From Pseudoalteromonas sp. XI10 (GTDB taxonomy: Bacteria > Pseudomonadota > Gammaproteobacteria > Enterobacterales > Alteromonadaceae): a DNA stretch of 64,000 nucleotides. Below the pieces are notes generated by a model. It searched no databases and had not been told where the DNA came from. It saw nothing but the letters and a program-made list of their open reading frames with translations. A program made the position numbers and the translations under genes. Below, in pieces: positions 17,562 through 25,686 of the stretch (position 1 is the first letter of the stretch; every line of letters begins with the position of its first letter). The stretch is taken from contig NZ_LOPY01000037.1 in assembly GCF_001469895.1 (NCBI RefSeq), forward strand, positions 1 to 64,000. Direction: 5' to 3'.

Positions 17562-18944
17562 ATGAAATTTGATATTAAAGAGCAAGACTTAATCATCAAG
17601 CCCTACAATCAAGAAGGGCCAATTTATATTCGTGAGCAAAAGGGGTATTTCCAACGTATCCGCCGTTATTTAGGCTGGGTGCTAATGCTGACGTTCATTG
17701 CCATTCCGTGGATCCCCTATGATGGCCGTCAAGCTGTATTACTCGACGTAGCAAGCCAAAAATTTACTTTATTTGGCTTAACGCTATTACCACAAGATTT
17801 TATGATCTTAGCCATGTTATTTATGACAGGGGCGTTTGCTTTGTTTTTCGTCACTAACTGGTTAGGTCGTGTCTGGTGTGGTTACACTTGCCCGCAAACA
17901 ATTTGGATGCTGATGTTTACTTGGGTCGAACATAAAGTGGAAGGTAACCGTAATCAGCGTATTAAACTTGATAAAGCTGATTGGTCAGTGAGTAAATGGC
18001 AAAAGAAAATCACTAAGCATGCAGCTTGGCTGGTGATCTCTTTGCTTACATCTATGTCATTTATGGCTTATTTCATCCCTGCTAAGTCTCTATACATGAG
18101 CTTATTTACCTTAGAAATGTCTGGGATCGTCAGCTTTTGGGTATTCCTGTTCGCTTTTTGTACCTATGGCAATGCGGGATTCTTACGTGAAAAAATGTGT
18201 ACTGTCGCATGCCCTTATTCACGTTTTCAATCAGTAATGTTTGATAAAGACACGTTAGTTGTTACCTACGATCAAGCGCGAGGGGAGTCTCGTGGTGCGC
18301 GTAAGCGTAAAGCCGATCCTAAAGAGTTAGGCTTAGGTGACTGCGTAGACTGTAACTTATGTGTTGAAGTATGCCCAGCCGGTATCGATATTCGTAATGG
18401 CTTGCAGTATGAATGCATAAACTGTGGCTTATGTATTGATGCGTGCGATAGCACTATGGAAAAATTCAACTATCAAAAAGGCCTTATCAAGTACGCCTCT
18501 GAAAAACAAATGGAAGGCAAAACGACCAATCCATTTAGACTAAAACTGCTTGGCTATGGTGGTTTAACAGCGCTGTTTGTCGTTGGCATGGTTGTGTGGA
18601 TGGCAATGCGTACACCTATTGAGGCTTCTGTCATTCGTGACCGTAATGCCCTGTACCGTGTTAATTTTGAAGGCTTAGTAGAAAACCCATATACCTTATC
18701 AATTATCAACAAAACACAGCATAGCTTAAGCTATTCAATCGGTATCAGTGGTATCGAAGAAGCAAGCTTGCAGGTGCCTGAAACGATAACTGTTGAGGCA
18801 GGTCAGATGAAACGTGTGCCTGTCACTGTGGTTGCTGATGGCTACGAACTGAAATCGAAAGTAACGCCTATCAGTTTTCATATTCAAGCATTAGAAGATG
18901 CTGATATCTCAATAACTAAAGAAACTAAGTTTTATCGAGATTAA
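17562..18944 (+). CDS. ccoG: Cytochrome c oxidase accessory protein CcoG (RdxA/FixG family)
   Basis: A polytopic inner-membrane ferredoxin-like protein of 460 residues that helps assemble cbb3-type oxidase, probably by reducing copper. The FixG signature WCGYTCPQTIW lies in the membrane part, and two [4Fe-4S] cluster motifs follow (CVDCNLCVEVCP, CINCGLCIDAC). A C-terminal Ig-like FixG domain closes it (from about 350). It stands alone, without ccoNOPQ or ccoIS in the window, and is driven by a candidate sigma-54 promoter, so it may be a paralogue induced by one signal and not the constitutive cbb3 assembly factor. Confidence 0.92.
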   Translation: MKFDIKEQDLIIKPYNQEGPIYIREQKGYFQRIRRYLGWVLMLTFIAIPWIPYDGRQAVLLDVASQKFTLFGLTLLPQDFMILAMLFMTGAFALFFVTNWLGRVWCGYTCPQTIWMLMFTWVEHKVEGNRNQRIKLDKADWSVSKWQKKITKHAAWLVISLLTSMSFMAYFIPAKSLYMSLFTLEMSGIVSFWVFLFAFCTYGNAGFLREKMCTVACPYSRFQSVMFDKDTLVVTYDQARGESRGARKRKADPKELGLGDCVDCNLCVEVCPAGIDIRNGLQYECINCGLCIDACDSTMEKFNYQKGLIKYASEKQMEGKTTNPFRLKLLGYGGLTALFVVGMVVWMAMRTPIEASVIRDRNALYRVNFEGLVENPYTLSIINKTQHSLSYSIGISGIEEASLQVPETITVEAGQMKRVPVTVVADGYELKSKVTPISFHIQALEDADISITKETKFYRD

Positions 18945-18969
18945 CCTCAATCACGGCTCTAGAAACGAC

Positions 18970-18994
18970 AATGGCTTGTTTTTAACAAGCCATT
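18970..18994 (+). terminator. Stem-loop between ccoG and the convergent gene
   Basis: An 11-bp perfect stem (18970-18980 with 18984-18994) with loop TTT overlaps the stop codon of the convergent gene. The T-run is poor on the plus strand, so termination efficiency is uncertain. Confidence 0.6.
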
Positions 18995-19398
18995 TCTGCA
19001 AATTCGAGCTGCTTCAGCACATAAGCCTTAGCGCTGTCTAAATCATCAAATAAACAGTCCATTATTTGAATCGGCGATTGCGCTTGTGCAATGATGCGTT
19101 TCATCTGATTAAGCACAATAGACGAGCTAAACATATAAGCAGTGGCTATACAGTTAGTGCCTTGCAGGGCACGAAATAAATGCGTGAAACCACGTTCTGC
19201 ATCAGGGGTGGTAGCAAGTAATTGGGTAGAATGACTAATATATGCCCACGGCTTTCCAGCTAAAGCAGAAATATGCTTTTTTAAATCGACTGCAAAGTCA
19301 TTGACTAAACGTGCGTTAATATTACCAGAAAATTGTCCAATAATAATTTGACCATCGGTGATGATACTGACACTGCCATAGTGATTCTTAAATTCCAA
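18982..19398 (-). CDS. STAS/SpoIIAA-like hypothetical protein
   Basis: A 138-residue soluble protein of unknown function. Alternating short strands and helices (GSVSIITDGQIIIGQFSGNI, then a helix with VNDFAVDLKKHI, then WAYISHSTQ) resemble the SpoIIAA-like STAS fold, which often binds small hydrophobic ligands or partner proteins, but no specific phosphorylation site is convincing. It has its own upstream region and is convergent with ccoG. Alternative: a member of an uncharacterised Alteromonadales family. Confidence 0.55.
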   Translation of the reverse strand: MEFKNHYGSVSIITDGQIIIGQFSGNINARLVNDFAVDLKKHISALAGKPWAYISHSTQLLATTPDAERGFTHLFRALQGTNCIATAYMFSSSIVLNQMKRIIAQAQSPIQIMDCLFDDLDSAKAYVLKQLEFAEMAC

Positions 19399-19467
19399 TT
19401 TGCTTCCCTTTTGAATTAAAAAGAGCGCGAATTTTATACAATTCTATGTATGTGTCTAGTTATTTAG

Positions 19468-19511
19468 TATACAAATTTCAAAAAACATAACTTTTTCATT
19501 AAATTTGTATA
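19468..19511. repeat. AT-rich inverted repeat upstream of the STAS-like gene
   Basis: TATACAAATTT (19468-19478) is the reverse complement of AAATTTGTATA (19501-19511), 70 to 113 bp upstream of the minus-strand start at 19398. It could be an operator or only an AT-rich promoter region. Confidence 0.35.
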
Positions 19512-19540
19512 TATTTGTATTTTATCTAACTATTTAGGTT

Positions 19541-19565
19541 TGAGGTGAATAAATCATTCACCTCA
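19541..19565. other. Stem-loop 3' of the M14 peptidase gene
   Basis: TGAGGTGAAT (19541-19550) pairs perfectly with ATTCACCTCA (19556-19565) around AAATC. It lies 19 bp past the stop codon on the minus strand. It lacks a T-run, so it is more likely an mRNA 3' end protector than a classical terminator. Confidence 0.45.
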
Positions 19566-19583
19566 GATTTAAAATATAACTAA

Positions 19584-20489
19584 CTATTCGTTAACAATAT
19601 AGTTCAAAGCACCGGTAATTGAGGCTACTTGTGCATCAATACAAATTTCGTCATCGGCCTGTGGGCTATCAGGGTAAACCTCTGTTGTTGTGACATATTC
19701 TGCATCGGTTAAGCCCATACATAACCCCAGTTTTTTCGCTTGGTAATTAATTACACCAAATTGAGTTTGTGGCACACCAATCAACTGGTTATTCTCATCA
19801 CTTGGTGCGATGTGGGTTACTTTTTCAACTGATTTTATAATCGCTGTTTGAAATGCATCATGCGGGCGCTCGCTATCAGCAACAAGATAAAAGCCGTCTG
19901 GGATGTTCCAGTTATCGTGGGTCGTTGCATCACGTGCTGCTAGCGCAGGGCGAAACTCACTATTATCAGTGTCAGTCGTCTCATGTAAGTCAATATGCAC
20001 ATAAGGTGCAATAGCGTTGTCGGCTAAATATCGCATAATTGCTGCTGACTCTTCAGCTGGGCTATCTGCATAGAAAGAGCGATTTGGATCCGTGGCATTT
20101 GGATTCCAGCGGTTAATCGTTTCATAACCCCATGGGCTGATACACGGAGCCACTAAAATATTAAAATCAGCAAAATAGTCTTTGGCACTTCTCTTAGCAA
20201 ATGCTAAAGCACCATGCACGCCACTTGTTTCATAACCATGAACACCACCGGTAACCAGCACTACAGGTTTATCAGCTTGCCATTGCTTGCTCTTTAAAAT
20301 GTAAAGTGGGTATTTGTCGCTGTCGTAACTTAATGCGCCATATTGCTCAATATTGAAATCGCTTGATAAAGAGTCTAGTTGCGATACAACATCATCTAAA
20401 TAGCTACGCTTTACTGACTGTAATTCAAACCATGCTTTCTTATCTTCTTCGTTCCACGGCTTACCTGGGGTTCCAATAGGGTAACTCAT
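19584..20489 (-). CDS. M14 family metallopeptidase / succinylglutamate desuccinylase-like
   Basis: The start is set at 20489, where AAGG stands about eight bases upstream; the frame stays open to a TTG at 20552. The 301-residue product has candidate zinc ligands His84 and Glu87 (TGGVHGYETSGVHG) and His169 (VHIDLHETTD), the M14/AstE-AspA pattern. No signal peptide is seen, so it should act in the cytoplasm on a small amide or peptide. It follows the PilZ-like gene by about 60 bp on the same strand and is probably co-transcribed. It belongs to a different M14 branch from the gene at 8933. Confidence 0.8.
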   Translation of the reverse strand: MSYPIGTPGKPWNEEDKKAWFELQSVKRSYLDDVVSQLDSLSSDFNIEQYGALSYDSDKYPLYILKSKQWQADKPVVLVTGGVHGYETSGVHGALAFAKRSAKDYFADFNILVAPCISPWGYETINRWNPNATDPNRSFYADSPAEESAAIMRYLADNAIAPYVHIDLHETTDTDNSEFRPALAARDATTHDNWNIPDGFYLVADSERPHDAFQTAIIKSVEKVTHIAPSDENNQLIGVPQTQFGVINYQAKKLGLCMGLTDAEYVTTTEVYPDSPQADDEICIDAQVASITGALNYIVNE

Positions 20490-20552
20490 AAAATACCTTG
20501 TTGTGACTTGCTGCAAAACGCCAAGCTTATCTAAGCTGTTAAGCTGCTGCAA

Positions 20553-21143
20553 CTAGATAAGCTCAGTAGTAAAGTTACCTTGCTCGTACAGCTTTGCATG
20601 ATGGTGCTTATGGGTCTCAAATAAGTACTTACGCAGTGCATCTTCACCCTGACACACTTTCACTATCTTTCCGGCAATTCCTTTGCTGGTCGTTCGTATA
20701 GGCTTTACGCTAAGGATAACGTGTTCTTCACTAGGTAAATTAAATGCCAACAGTATCTCTTTATTAAGATCTGGTGATTGACGCTTTGGCTTGAGTAACA
20801 CGCCTGTGCTTGATAAAGACAATATTTGAAATTGTTCTGTGTGTATTTCGAGATCAGGCGTACGCCAGCTGCGTTCAATACCTTTGGTATCTATTACTTC
20901 TGGTGCGCTAAGTACAGGGATCAGCTGGCCATTCTCGTCCTTGGTAAATTCAAGCGGAAACCACAACTGGTAAATTCCTACTTCAGCAAGTAGTGTCAGT
21001 TTGGCATTGGTAAGTAAGCCGTTTAATTTATCAGGCAAATTAAGCCTAACAGACATTTTTGTGTCGGTTGGATCGCTATCAGTCCGTTCAGCCTCGAATA
21101 AACGGTTGAAAAAAGAGAGTTCTTGTTCGGATAAATGTGCCAT
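20553..21143 (-). CDS. PilZ-like domain protein
   Basis: A 196-residue soluble protein. The C-terminal half (about 85-175) looks like a PilZ beta-barrel: an Arg-containing segment (ERSWRTPDLEI) followed by LSLSSTGVLLKPK, which sits where PilZ proteins have D/N-x-S-x-x-G. The usual Asp or Asn is Ser here, so c-di-GMP binding is uncertain. The N-terminal half is unrecognised. It is divergent from the AI-2E family permease gene. Confidence 0.55.
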   Translation of the reverse strand: MAHLSEQELSFFNRLFEAERTDSDPTDTKMSVRLNLPDKLNGLLTNAKLTLLAEVGIYQLWFPLEFTKDENGQLIPVLSAPEVIDTKGIERSWRTPDLEIHTEQFQILSLSSTGVLLKPKRQSPDLNKEILLAFNLPSEEHVILSVKPIRTTSKGIAGKIVKVCQGEDALRKYLFETHKHHHAKLYEQGNFTTELI

Positions 21144-21295
21144 ATAAAGCTCCTTTTAAAGCACGCTTACTTATATGTATCATAAATTGTTCAAATTATG
21201 CACGTATAATGAGCATTAATTGTGCCAGCTGCTTTGTGATTTCTTTTGCGGCGTATTTCACTTACACTGATAAAAAAACTAACAAGGATTTTATT

Positions 21296-22333
21296 TTGTC
21301 GAGCCTGACTGGTGTAAATAAAAGTTTAGTGATATTTGCTGCTTTAGTCGTTGTTTTAGCGGGTATTAAAGCTGCAAGTGTGATTGTTATCCCATTTGTG
21401 TTGGCAGCCTTTATTGCCATTATTTGTAATCCCTTAATTCGTTTCTTTGCCAAATACGGTATCCCTAAAGGGATTGCTGTTGTGTTTGTGATGTTGATGA
21501 TTGTTGGTGTAGGGATAAGCCTTGCCGGGTTGGTTGGGCAATCGATGACCGATTTCTCTGAAAAGCTGCCTGAGTACAAAGCACAACTAAAAGAAGAGTT
21601 TGTCTGGGTGGTTAATGTTGCAGCGAGTTATAACATCCTGATTGATAAAGAACAGATTATTTCTTTATTTGATCCGGGTAAAATGATTGATGTTGCAACC
21701 AACATGCTCACAGGCCTAGGTGGCGTGATGGCGAACCTGTTTTTGATCATCCTAACCGTAGTGTTCATGTTGTTTGAAGGACCTATGCTGAGTAAAAAAG
21801 TGCATTTAGCACTGGACGATCCTGAAATGAAAATGCAGCAGGTTGACCGATTCTTAGATTCAATTAATTCTTATCTGGCTATTAAAACGCTGGTTAGCTT
21901 AGGCACAGGTATGCTTGCAGGCTTTATGCTTTGGGCTCTTGATGTTGATTATTTTATACTTTGGGCTGTAGTGGCCTTTATGCTTAACTACATTCCTAAT
22001 ATTGGCTCTATCATTGCCGCTGTGCCTCCTGTGTTACTTGCTTTGATAACCCAAGGCCCACTGGTTGCAGGGTTTATTGCTGGTGGCTATTTAGTTATAA
22101 ATACAGTAATGGGTAATATCGTCGAGCCACGTTTTATGGGTAAAGGGCTGGGTTTATCGACGCTGGTGGTGTTTTTATCCTTGATTTTTTGGGGATGGCT
22201 GATGGGGACCGTGGGTATGCTGTTATCAGTTCCATTAACCATGATAGTTAAAATAGCCTTAGAGACTAGTCAAGAAGGGCGATGGCTTGCTACCTTGCTT
22301 GGCAATGGCGAAGAGCTAAAACTTGAAGATTAA
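21296..22333 (+). CDS. AI-2E family transporter (PerM/YhhT-like permease)
   Basis: The start is set at TTG 21296, because a good AAGGA lies seven bases upstream and family members begin at this point; the open frame upstream to 21137 codes for an implausible Cys-rich segment. The 345-residue protein has about seven to eight membrane helices: two at 7-45, one at 60-80 and a C-terminal set around FILWAVVAFMLNYIPNIGS, a strongly conserved family segment. The family includes TqsA and sodium/proton antiporters, so the transported substrate is open. Confidence 0.85.
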   Translation: MSSLTGVNKSLVIFAALVVVLAGIKAASVIVIPFVLAAFIAIICNPLIRFFAKYGIPKGIAVVFVMLMIVGVGISLAGLVGQSMTDFSEKLPEYKAQLKEEFVWVVNVAASYNILIDKEQIISLFDPGKMIDVATNMLTGLGGVMANLFLIILTVVFMLFEGPMLSKKVHLALDDPEMKMQQVDRFLDSINSYLAIKTLVSLGTGMLAGFMLWALDVDYFILWAVVAFMLNYIPNIGSIIAAVPPVLLALITQGPLVAGFIAGGYLVINTVMGNIVEPRFMGKGLGLSTLVVFLSLIFWGWLMGTVGMLLSVPLTMIVKIALETSQEGRWLATLLGNGEELKLED

Positions 22334-22356
22334 AAAAGGCGCTTAAGCGCCTTTTT
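22333..22356. terminator. Bidirectional terminator
   Basis: A perfect 24-bp palindrome (AAAAAGGCGCTT and its complement) gives a GC-rich stem with T-runs on both strands. It serves the permease gene and the convergent LprI-like gene. Confidence 0.9.
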
Positions 22357-22396
22357 ATCTTTCAAAATGATTCAGTGTTACTGCGGATTGGTATTA

Positions 22397-22813
22397 TTAC
22401 TTTAGAGGTTGCTGTAAAACCTGCACATGGTTTTTTAGGATCTCAATTTCACATTGCTTATAGGCAATAGCGGCTTTTGTACCATTTGGCATTTTTTGTA
22501 AATAACGCCAACGACAGCTGTCCTCTAAATAACGTTCTTGGTTCTTGATGCTGCGATTAAAAATCGGTAGCAATTGGCTGTTACCGGTATCTTCTTTGAT
22601 TTTCTCAAGATCCATAGTGAGCTTATTAATCCACATCTTTTGGTCACGCTGAATATCGGCGATAACTTGATCAAGACATTGAATATAGCGTTTTGAGTCA
22701 TCGGTATTGTTGCTTGCAAGCTCACACGTTTGCTCTGCTTGAGCCTGCGATGGGCTTGCAATTAAAGCTAAAAAGAAACCCTTAACGAGTATTGATGTTT
22801 TATTTTTTATCAT
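22397..22813 (-). CDS. LprI-like (DUF1311) periplasmic protein
   Basis: A 138-residue protein with a cleavable Sec signal (about 1-26, ending SPSQAQA). The mature part carries the LprI/DUF1311 pattern: paired cysteines and a helical segment W-x-x-Y-L...DSCRWRY...C...L. Some LprI proteins inhibit lysozyme, which would suggest an envelope-defence role. It overlaps the 3' end of the sensor kinase gene by 14 bp and so is the last gene of the two-component operon. Confidence 0.7.
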   Translation of the reverse strand: MIKNKTSILVKGFFLALIASPSQAQAEQTCELASNNTDDSKRYIQCLDQVIADIQRDQKMWINKLTMDLEKIKEDTGNSQLLPIFNRSIKNQERYLEDSCRWRYLQKMPNGTKAAIAYKQCEIEILKNHVQVLQQPLK

Positions 22814-24137
22814 GGTAATTAAACTCTAATATAAACTCAGCACCGGCTAGTTTCTCTGCATCTTTAATGGTTAATGTGCCATTATAAGAGTTGACTAAAT
22901 CCGACACGATAGCCATGCCGACACCATGGCCGCTTTCGTAGGTATCGAGTCTGGTACCGCGAGTTAGTAATGATTCACGCTTGTGCTCAGGAACACCTGG
23001 GCCATCATCACTTATACTGAGCGTTAACTTTTTGTTCTGCTTAACCTTTATATCGACCTGTGAACGGCAAGCTTTACAGGCATTATCGATTAAATTACCA
23101 AGTAGTTCCATCAAATCTGTTTTATCACCTAAGAAATAGTCTTTTTCGCTGACCTCTGAGGTAAAAATAATATCTTTGTCACGATAAACCTTGCTCATCG
23201 CGCTTAGGATTGAATCAATAACAGGCTTGATATGAGTTTGTTTCTTCCAAGTGTCAGAAGCACCTGTTGCAGCGCGCTTTAACTGGTGTTCGATCATCAC
23301 ATTAATACGGTCTAGCTGCTCTTGTGCATCCGCATCATTGGCCAATGGGCTTGATTTAAGCACTGCCAAAGGTGTTTTTAATGCATGAGCAAGGTCGCTT
23401 AATGACGCGCGATAACGCTCTTTTTGGCGCTGCTGCGATTCAAGCAATAAGTTTAAATCGGCTTTAATGGTTTGTAGTTCAACTGGGTAAAGACCTTTAA
23501 TTTGTTGGTTATCACCCGACTCAATGGCTTTAATTTCTTTATCGAGTCGTTGCAGTGGCCTTGCGCTCCAAACAAAACCAATTGCCATTAGCGCAGCAAT
23601 GGCCACACCCATGACATACATCCAATTTACTAGTGTTTGCTTAAAGCCATCCATCAGCCTCAGTAGGGCATCATTGCGCTTTAATAGAATAAAACGTGCA
23701 TGCTCTGATTGGTCAATGTTTTCTAAAATAACAGTAAGCGTTAATTGCCAGTAAACAGTATTGTTGTATTCAACACGGCGAAAGTCAGCAGAGCCTGCGG
23801 GGGCTTCAAAGTTATCAGGAATAAAGTTGATATTGGTCGCCGATTCAGAGTACCAAACCGGCAAGTCACCGCGATAAACCATTGCATAGGTATCTGAGTT
23901 TAGTCGGTTTAGCTCTGGTGTTAAGATAGTACTTGGCATAACGATGCCGCGTTCAGTGAAATCAACTTCAGAGATTAATGAATATAAGTGAGCTTCGAGG
24001 GTTTTTTCGGTCGCTTCGACCAACGAGGCGTAGTAAGCCTTACCAATTGAGAAAAACAGAATTGGTAGGGCGACTAATAAAACAAAGACAAGGATAAATC
24101 CTTGCCTTACTTTAAGCGGTATTTGCGATGCTACCAC
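22800..24137 (-). CDS. PhoQ-like sensor histidine kinase
   Basis: A 445-residue membrane kinase: a transmembrane helix (about 13-35), a periplasmic sensor domain (about 36-168), a second helix (about 170-190), a HAMP-like stretch, a dimerisation domain with the phospho-acceptor His251 in LAHALKTPL, and a HATPase domain (N box NLIDNACKAC, G box DDGPGVP and GHGVGMAIV). The H-box type matches PhoQ and relatives. The signal is unknown, although Mg2+, pH or antimicrobial peptides are the family precedents. It overlaps the regulator gene by seven bases. Confidence 0.88.
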   Translation of the reverse strand: MVASQIPLKVRQGFILVFVLLVALPILFFSIGKAYYASLVEATEKTLEAHLYSLISEVDFTERGIVMPSTILTPELNRLNSDTYAMVYRGDLPVWYSESATNINFIPDNFEAPAGSADFRRVEYNNTVYWQLTLTVILENIDQSEHARFILLKRNDALLRLMDGFKQTLVNWMYVMGVAIAALMAIGFVWSARPLQRLDKEIKAIESGDNQQIKGLYPVELQTIKADLNLLLESQQRQKERYRASLSDLAHALKTPLAVLKSSPLANDADAQEQLDRINVMIEHQLKRAATGASDTWKKQTHIKPVIDSILSAMSKVYRDKDIIFTSEVSEKDYFLGDKTDLMELLGNLIDNACKACRSQVDIKVKQNKKLTLSISDDGPGVPEHKRESLLTRGTRLDTYESGHGVGMAIVSDLVNSYNGTLTIKDAEKLAGAEFILEFNYHDKK

Positions 24138-24805
24138 TGACTTTTAAGCCTATAACCACGGCCGCGTAATGTTTCAACTGGGTTAAGGGTACCATCAGGG
24201 TCAAGCTTCTTACGTAAACGCAATACGAAAACTTCAATAACGTTTGAGTCAAGGTCGAAGTCTTGGTCGTAAATGTGTTCTGTTAGTTCAGATTTAGAAA
24301 TTACCTTTTGTGGATTAACCATTAGGTACTCTAAAACTTTGTATTCGTATGCTGTTAAGCTAAGTTCTTTATCGTTTACCCATACTTGCTGTGAGCGAGT
24401 ATGAATTTTAATAGGGCCAGCTGTCATTTCTGGGTTTGCTTTACCTGCGCTGCGGCGGATAAGTGCATTACAGCGGGCAATTAGCTCTTCAACGTGGAAA
24501 GGTTTAGTTAGGTAGTCATCTGCACCAGCATCTAAGCCTTCTACTTTATCTTGCCAACGGTCACGTGCCGTTAAAATCAAAATAGGAATAGTAATACCTT
24601 GTGCACGTGCTTTGGTAATTAATTCAATACCATCTACTTTCGGTAAGCCTAAATCGACTACCGCCATATCTAGCGGGTATTCGGTAATATGGAATAAACC
24701 AGCTTCACCATCGTGACAAAGGTCAACGCTGTAACGCTCTTTTTCTAGGGCATTACGAAGGTTATCTGCTAAGTGTAAATCATCTTCAATAACTAAAATT
24801 CGCAT
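24131..24805 (-). CDS. PhoP-like OmpR-family response regulator
   Basis: A 224-residue regulator with a receiver domain (phospho-acceptor Asp51 in VVDLGLP, Lys101 in LTKPF) and a C-terminal winged helix (about 128-222, ending in RGRGYRLKS). Similarity in detail, such as GADDYLTKPFHVEEL and TEHIYDQDFDLDSNVIEVF, points to the PhoP/QseB branch. It lies between the PepSY gene (two bases) and its cognate kinase (overlap), so the operon is PepSY-regulator-kinase-LprI. Confidence 0.93.
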   Translation of the reverse strand: MRILVIEDDLHLADNLRNALEKERYSVDLCHDGEAGLFHITEYPLDMAVVDLGLPKVDGIELITKARAQGITIPILILTARDRWQDKVEGLDAGADDYLTKPFHVEELIARCNALIRRSAGKANPEMTAGPIKIHTRSQQVWVNDKELSLTAYEYKVLEYLMVNPQKVISKSELTEHIYDQDFDLDSNVIEVFVLRLRKKLDPDGTLNPVETLRGRGYRLKSQW

Positions 24806-24807
24806 TC

Positions 24808-25059
24808 TTAATCCTTTTTCACTTCGCCAGTCTTTTTGTTCACATGGACATCAACCACGTGGCCGTTCGTTTTTAAAATTCTTACGGTAAATACTTTATC
24901 TTGCTCTGTGATTTTTAGGGTTCGGCCGTCTTCAGATTTTTTGGCGATCGTCACAGCCTGCTTTTTAGTCACCTGTTGGGCTTGTTTCTTATTGGCATCA
25001 GCATGAAAGCTTGATAATGCAAATAAAAGACTAAAACTGAAGGCTAATAATATGCGCAT
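24808..25059 (-). CDS. Small periplasmic PepSY-domain protein
   Basis: An 83-residue protein with a signal peptide (about 1-22, ending SSFHADA) and one PepSY unit (about 30-80), seen in the alternating strands around GRTLKITEQDKVFTVRILK and DVHVNKKTGEVKKD. PepSY domains are often inhibitory or sensory partners of envelope proteins. Its place as first gene ahead of a PhoP/PhoQ-like pair suggests a role in the same signalling path, as input or as a target, but this is inferred. Confidence 0.85.
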   Translation of the reverse strand: MRILLAFSFSLLFALSSFHADANKKQAQQVTKKQAVTIAKKSEDGRTLKITEQDKVFTVRILKTNGHVVDVHVNKKTGEVKKD

Positions 25060-25085
25060 GACGGGGAACTCCTAAACCAGACCCA

Positions 25086-25112
25086 TTTAGTTTAATTAAC
25101 CAATTAACTAAA
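25086..25112. promoter_or_regulatory. Inverted repeat in the promoter region of the PepSY operon
   Basis: TTTAGTTTAATT (25086-25097) and AATTAACTAAA (25102-25112) are reverse complements apart from a single inserted base. On the minus strand this lies 27 to 53 bp upstream of the PepSY start, and also contains the direct repeat GTTAATT. It is a candidate binding site for the response regulator, but AT-rich palindromes occur by chance. Confidence 0.35.
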
Positions 25113-25210
25113 ATTCAAGTAATTACGTTAAATTCTGTAATTCAATAGCCAAATCTTAGTTAATAAGCCGTGAACAAACACTGAATTATTGATTCAGTTA
25201 AGTTCAGAGG

Positions 25211-25510
25211 TTAACCAAATACTTTTTTATATGGTTTTACTACTGAGTTGTCGTAAACACCCGCAGCAATATACGGATCGTTTGCAGCCCATTCGCGTGC
25301 TGCTTCTAATGACTCAAATTCAGCAACCACTAATGAACCAGTAAAACCAGCTTCAGCTGGGTCTTCACTATCAATGGCTGGTAATGGGCCTGCCGTAAAT
25401 AAACGATTTTGATCGTCTAACTCTTGAAGGCGTGCTAAGTGAGCAGGGCGTGCAGATTTGCGAGCTTCTAAACTATTTTCAACATCAGTTGAATAAATCA
25501 TATACAGCAT
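25211..25510 (-). CDS. YciI family protein
   Basis: A 99-residue dimeric alpha-beta ferredoxin-like barrel. The YciI pattern is clear: an N-terminal strand MLYMIYSTD, a conserved [11 protein letters not shown] helix containing the family His, SGPL-type turn TAGPLP, and the C-terminal [19 protein letters not shown]. The activity of most members is unknown. In E. coli yciI stands near yciB and trp genes; here it is 2.3 kb from yciB and about 4 kb from trpA, with other genes between. Confidence 0.92.
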   Translation of the reverse strand: MLYMIYSTDVENSLEARKSARPAHLARLQELDDQNRLFTAGPLPAIDSEDPAEAGFTGSLVVAEFESLEAAREWAANDPYIAAGVYDNSVVKPYKKVFG

Positions 25511-25686
25511 GGTGTGTTCTCAATGTTATTTTTAAAAAATAGTAGCATATTCTAAGCAATAGACGAGAGATTATTCGCGTAATAATCTTTACACAACCCC
25601 ATATAACTTTAACTTATAAAGCTTGAAATACGCGGTGTAACACTGGTAGAGTCGCTGGGTTGAGAAAATAATAATAAGGTTTTTAA

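Noticed and set aside
21137..21295. N-terminal 53 codons of the long AI-2E permease frame
   Set aside because: The segment is Cys-rich and unlike family members, overlaps the divergent gene, and a TTG at 21296 has a well-placed AAGGA; the longer start is not accepted.
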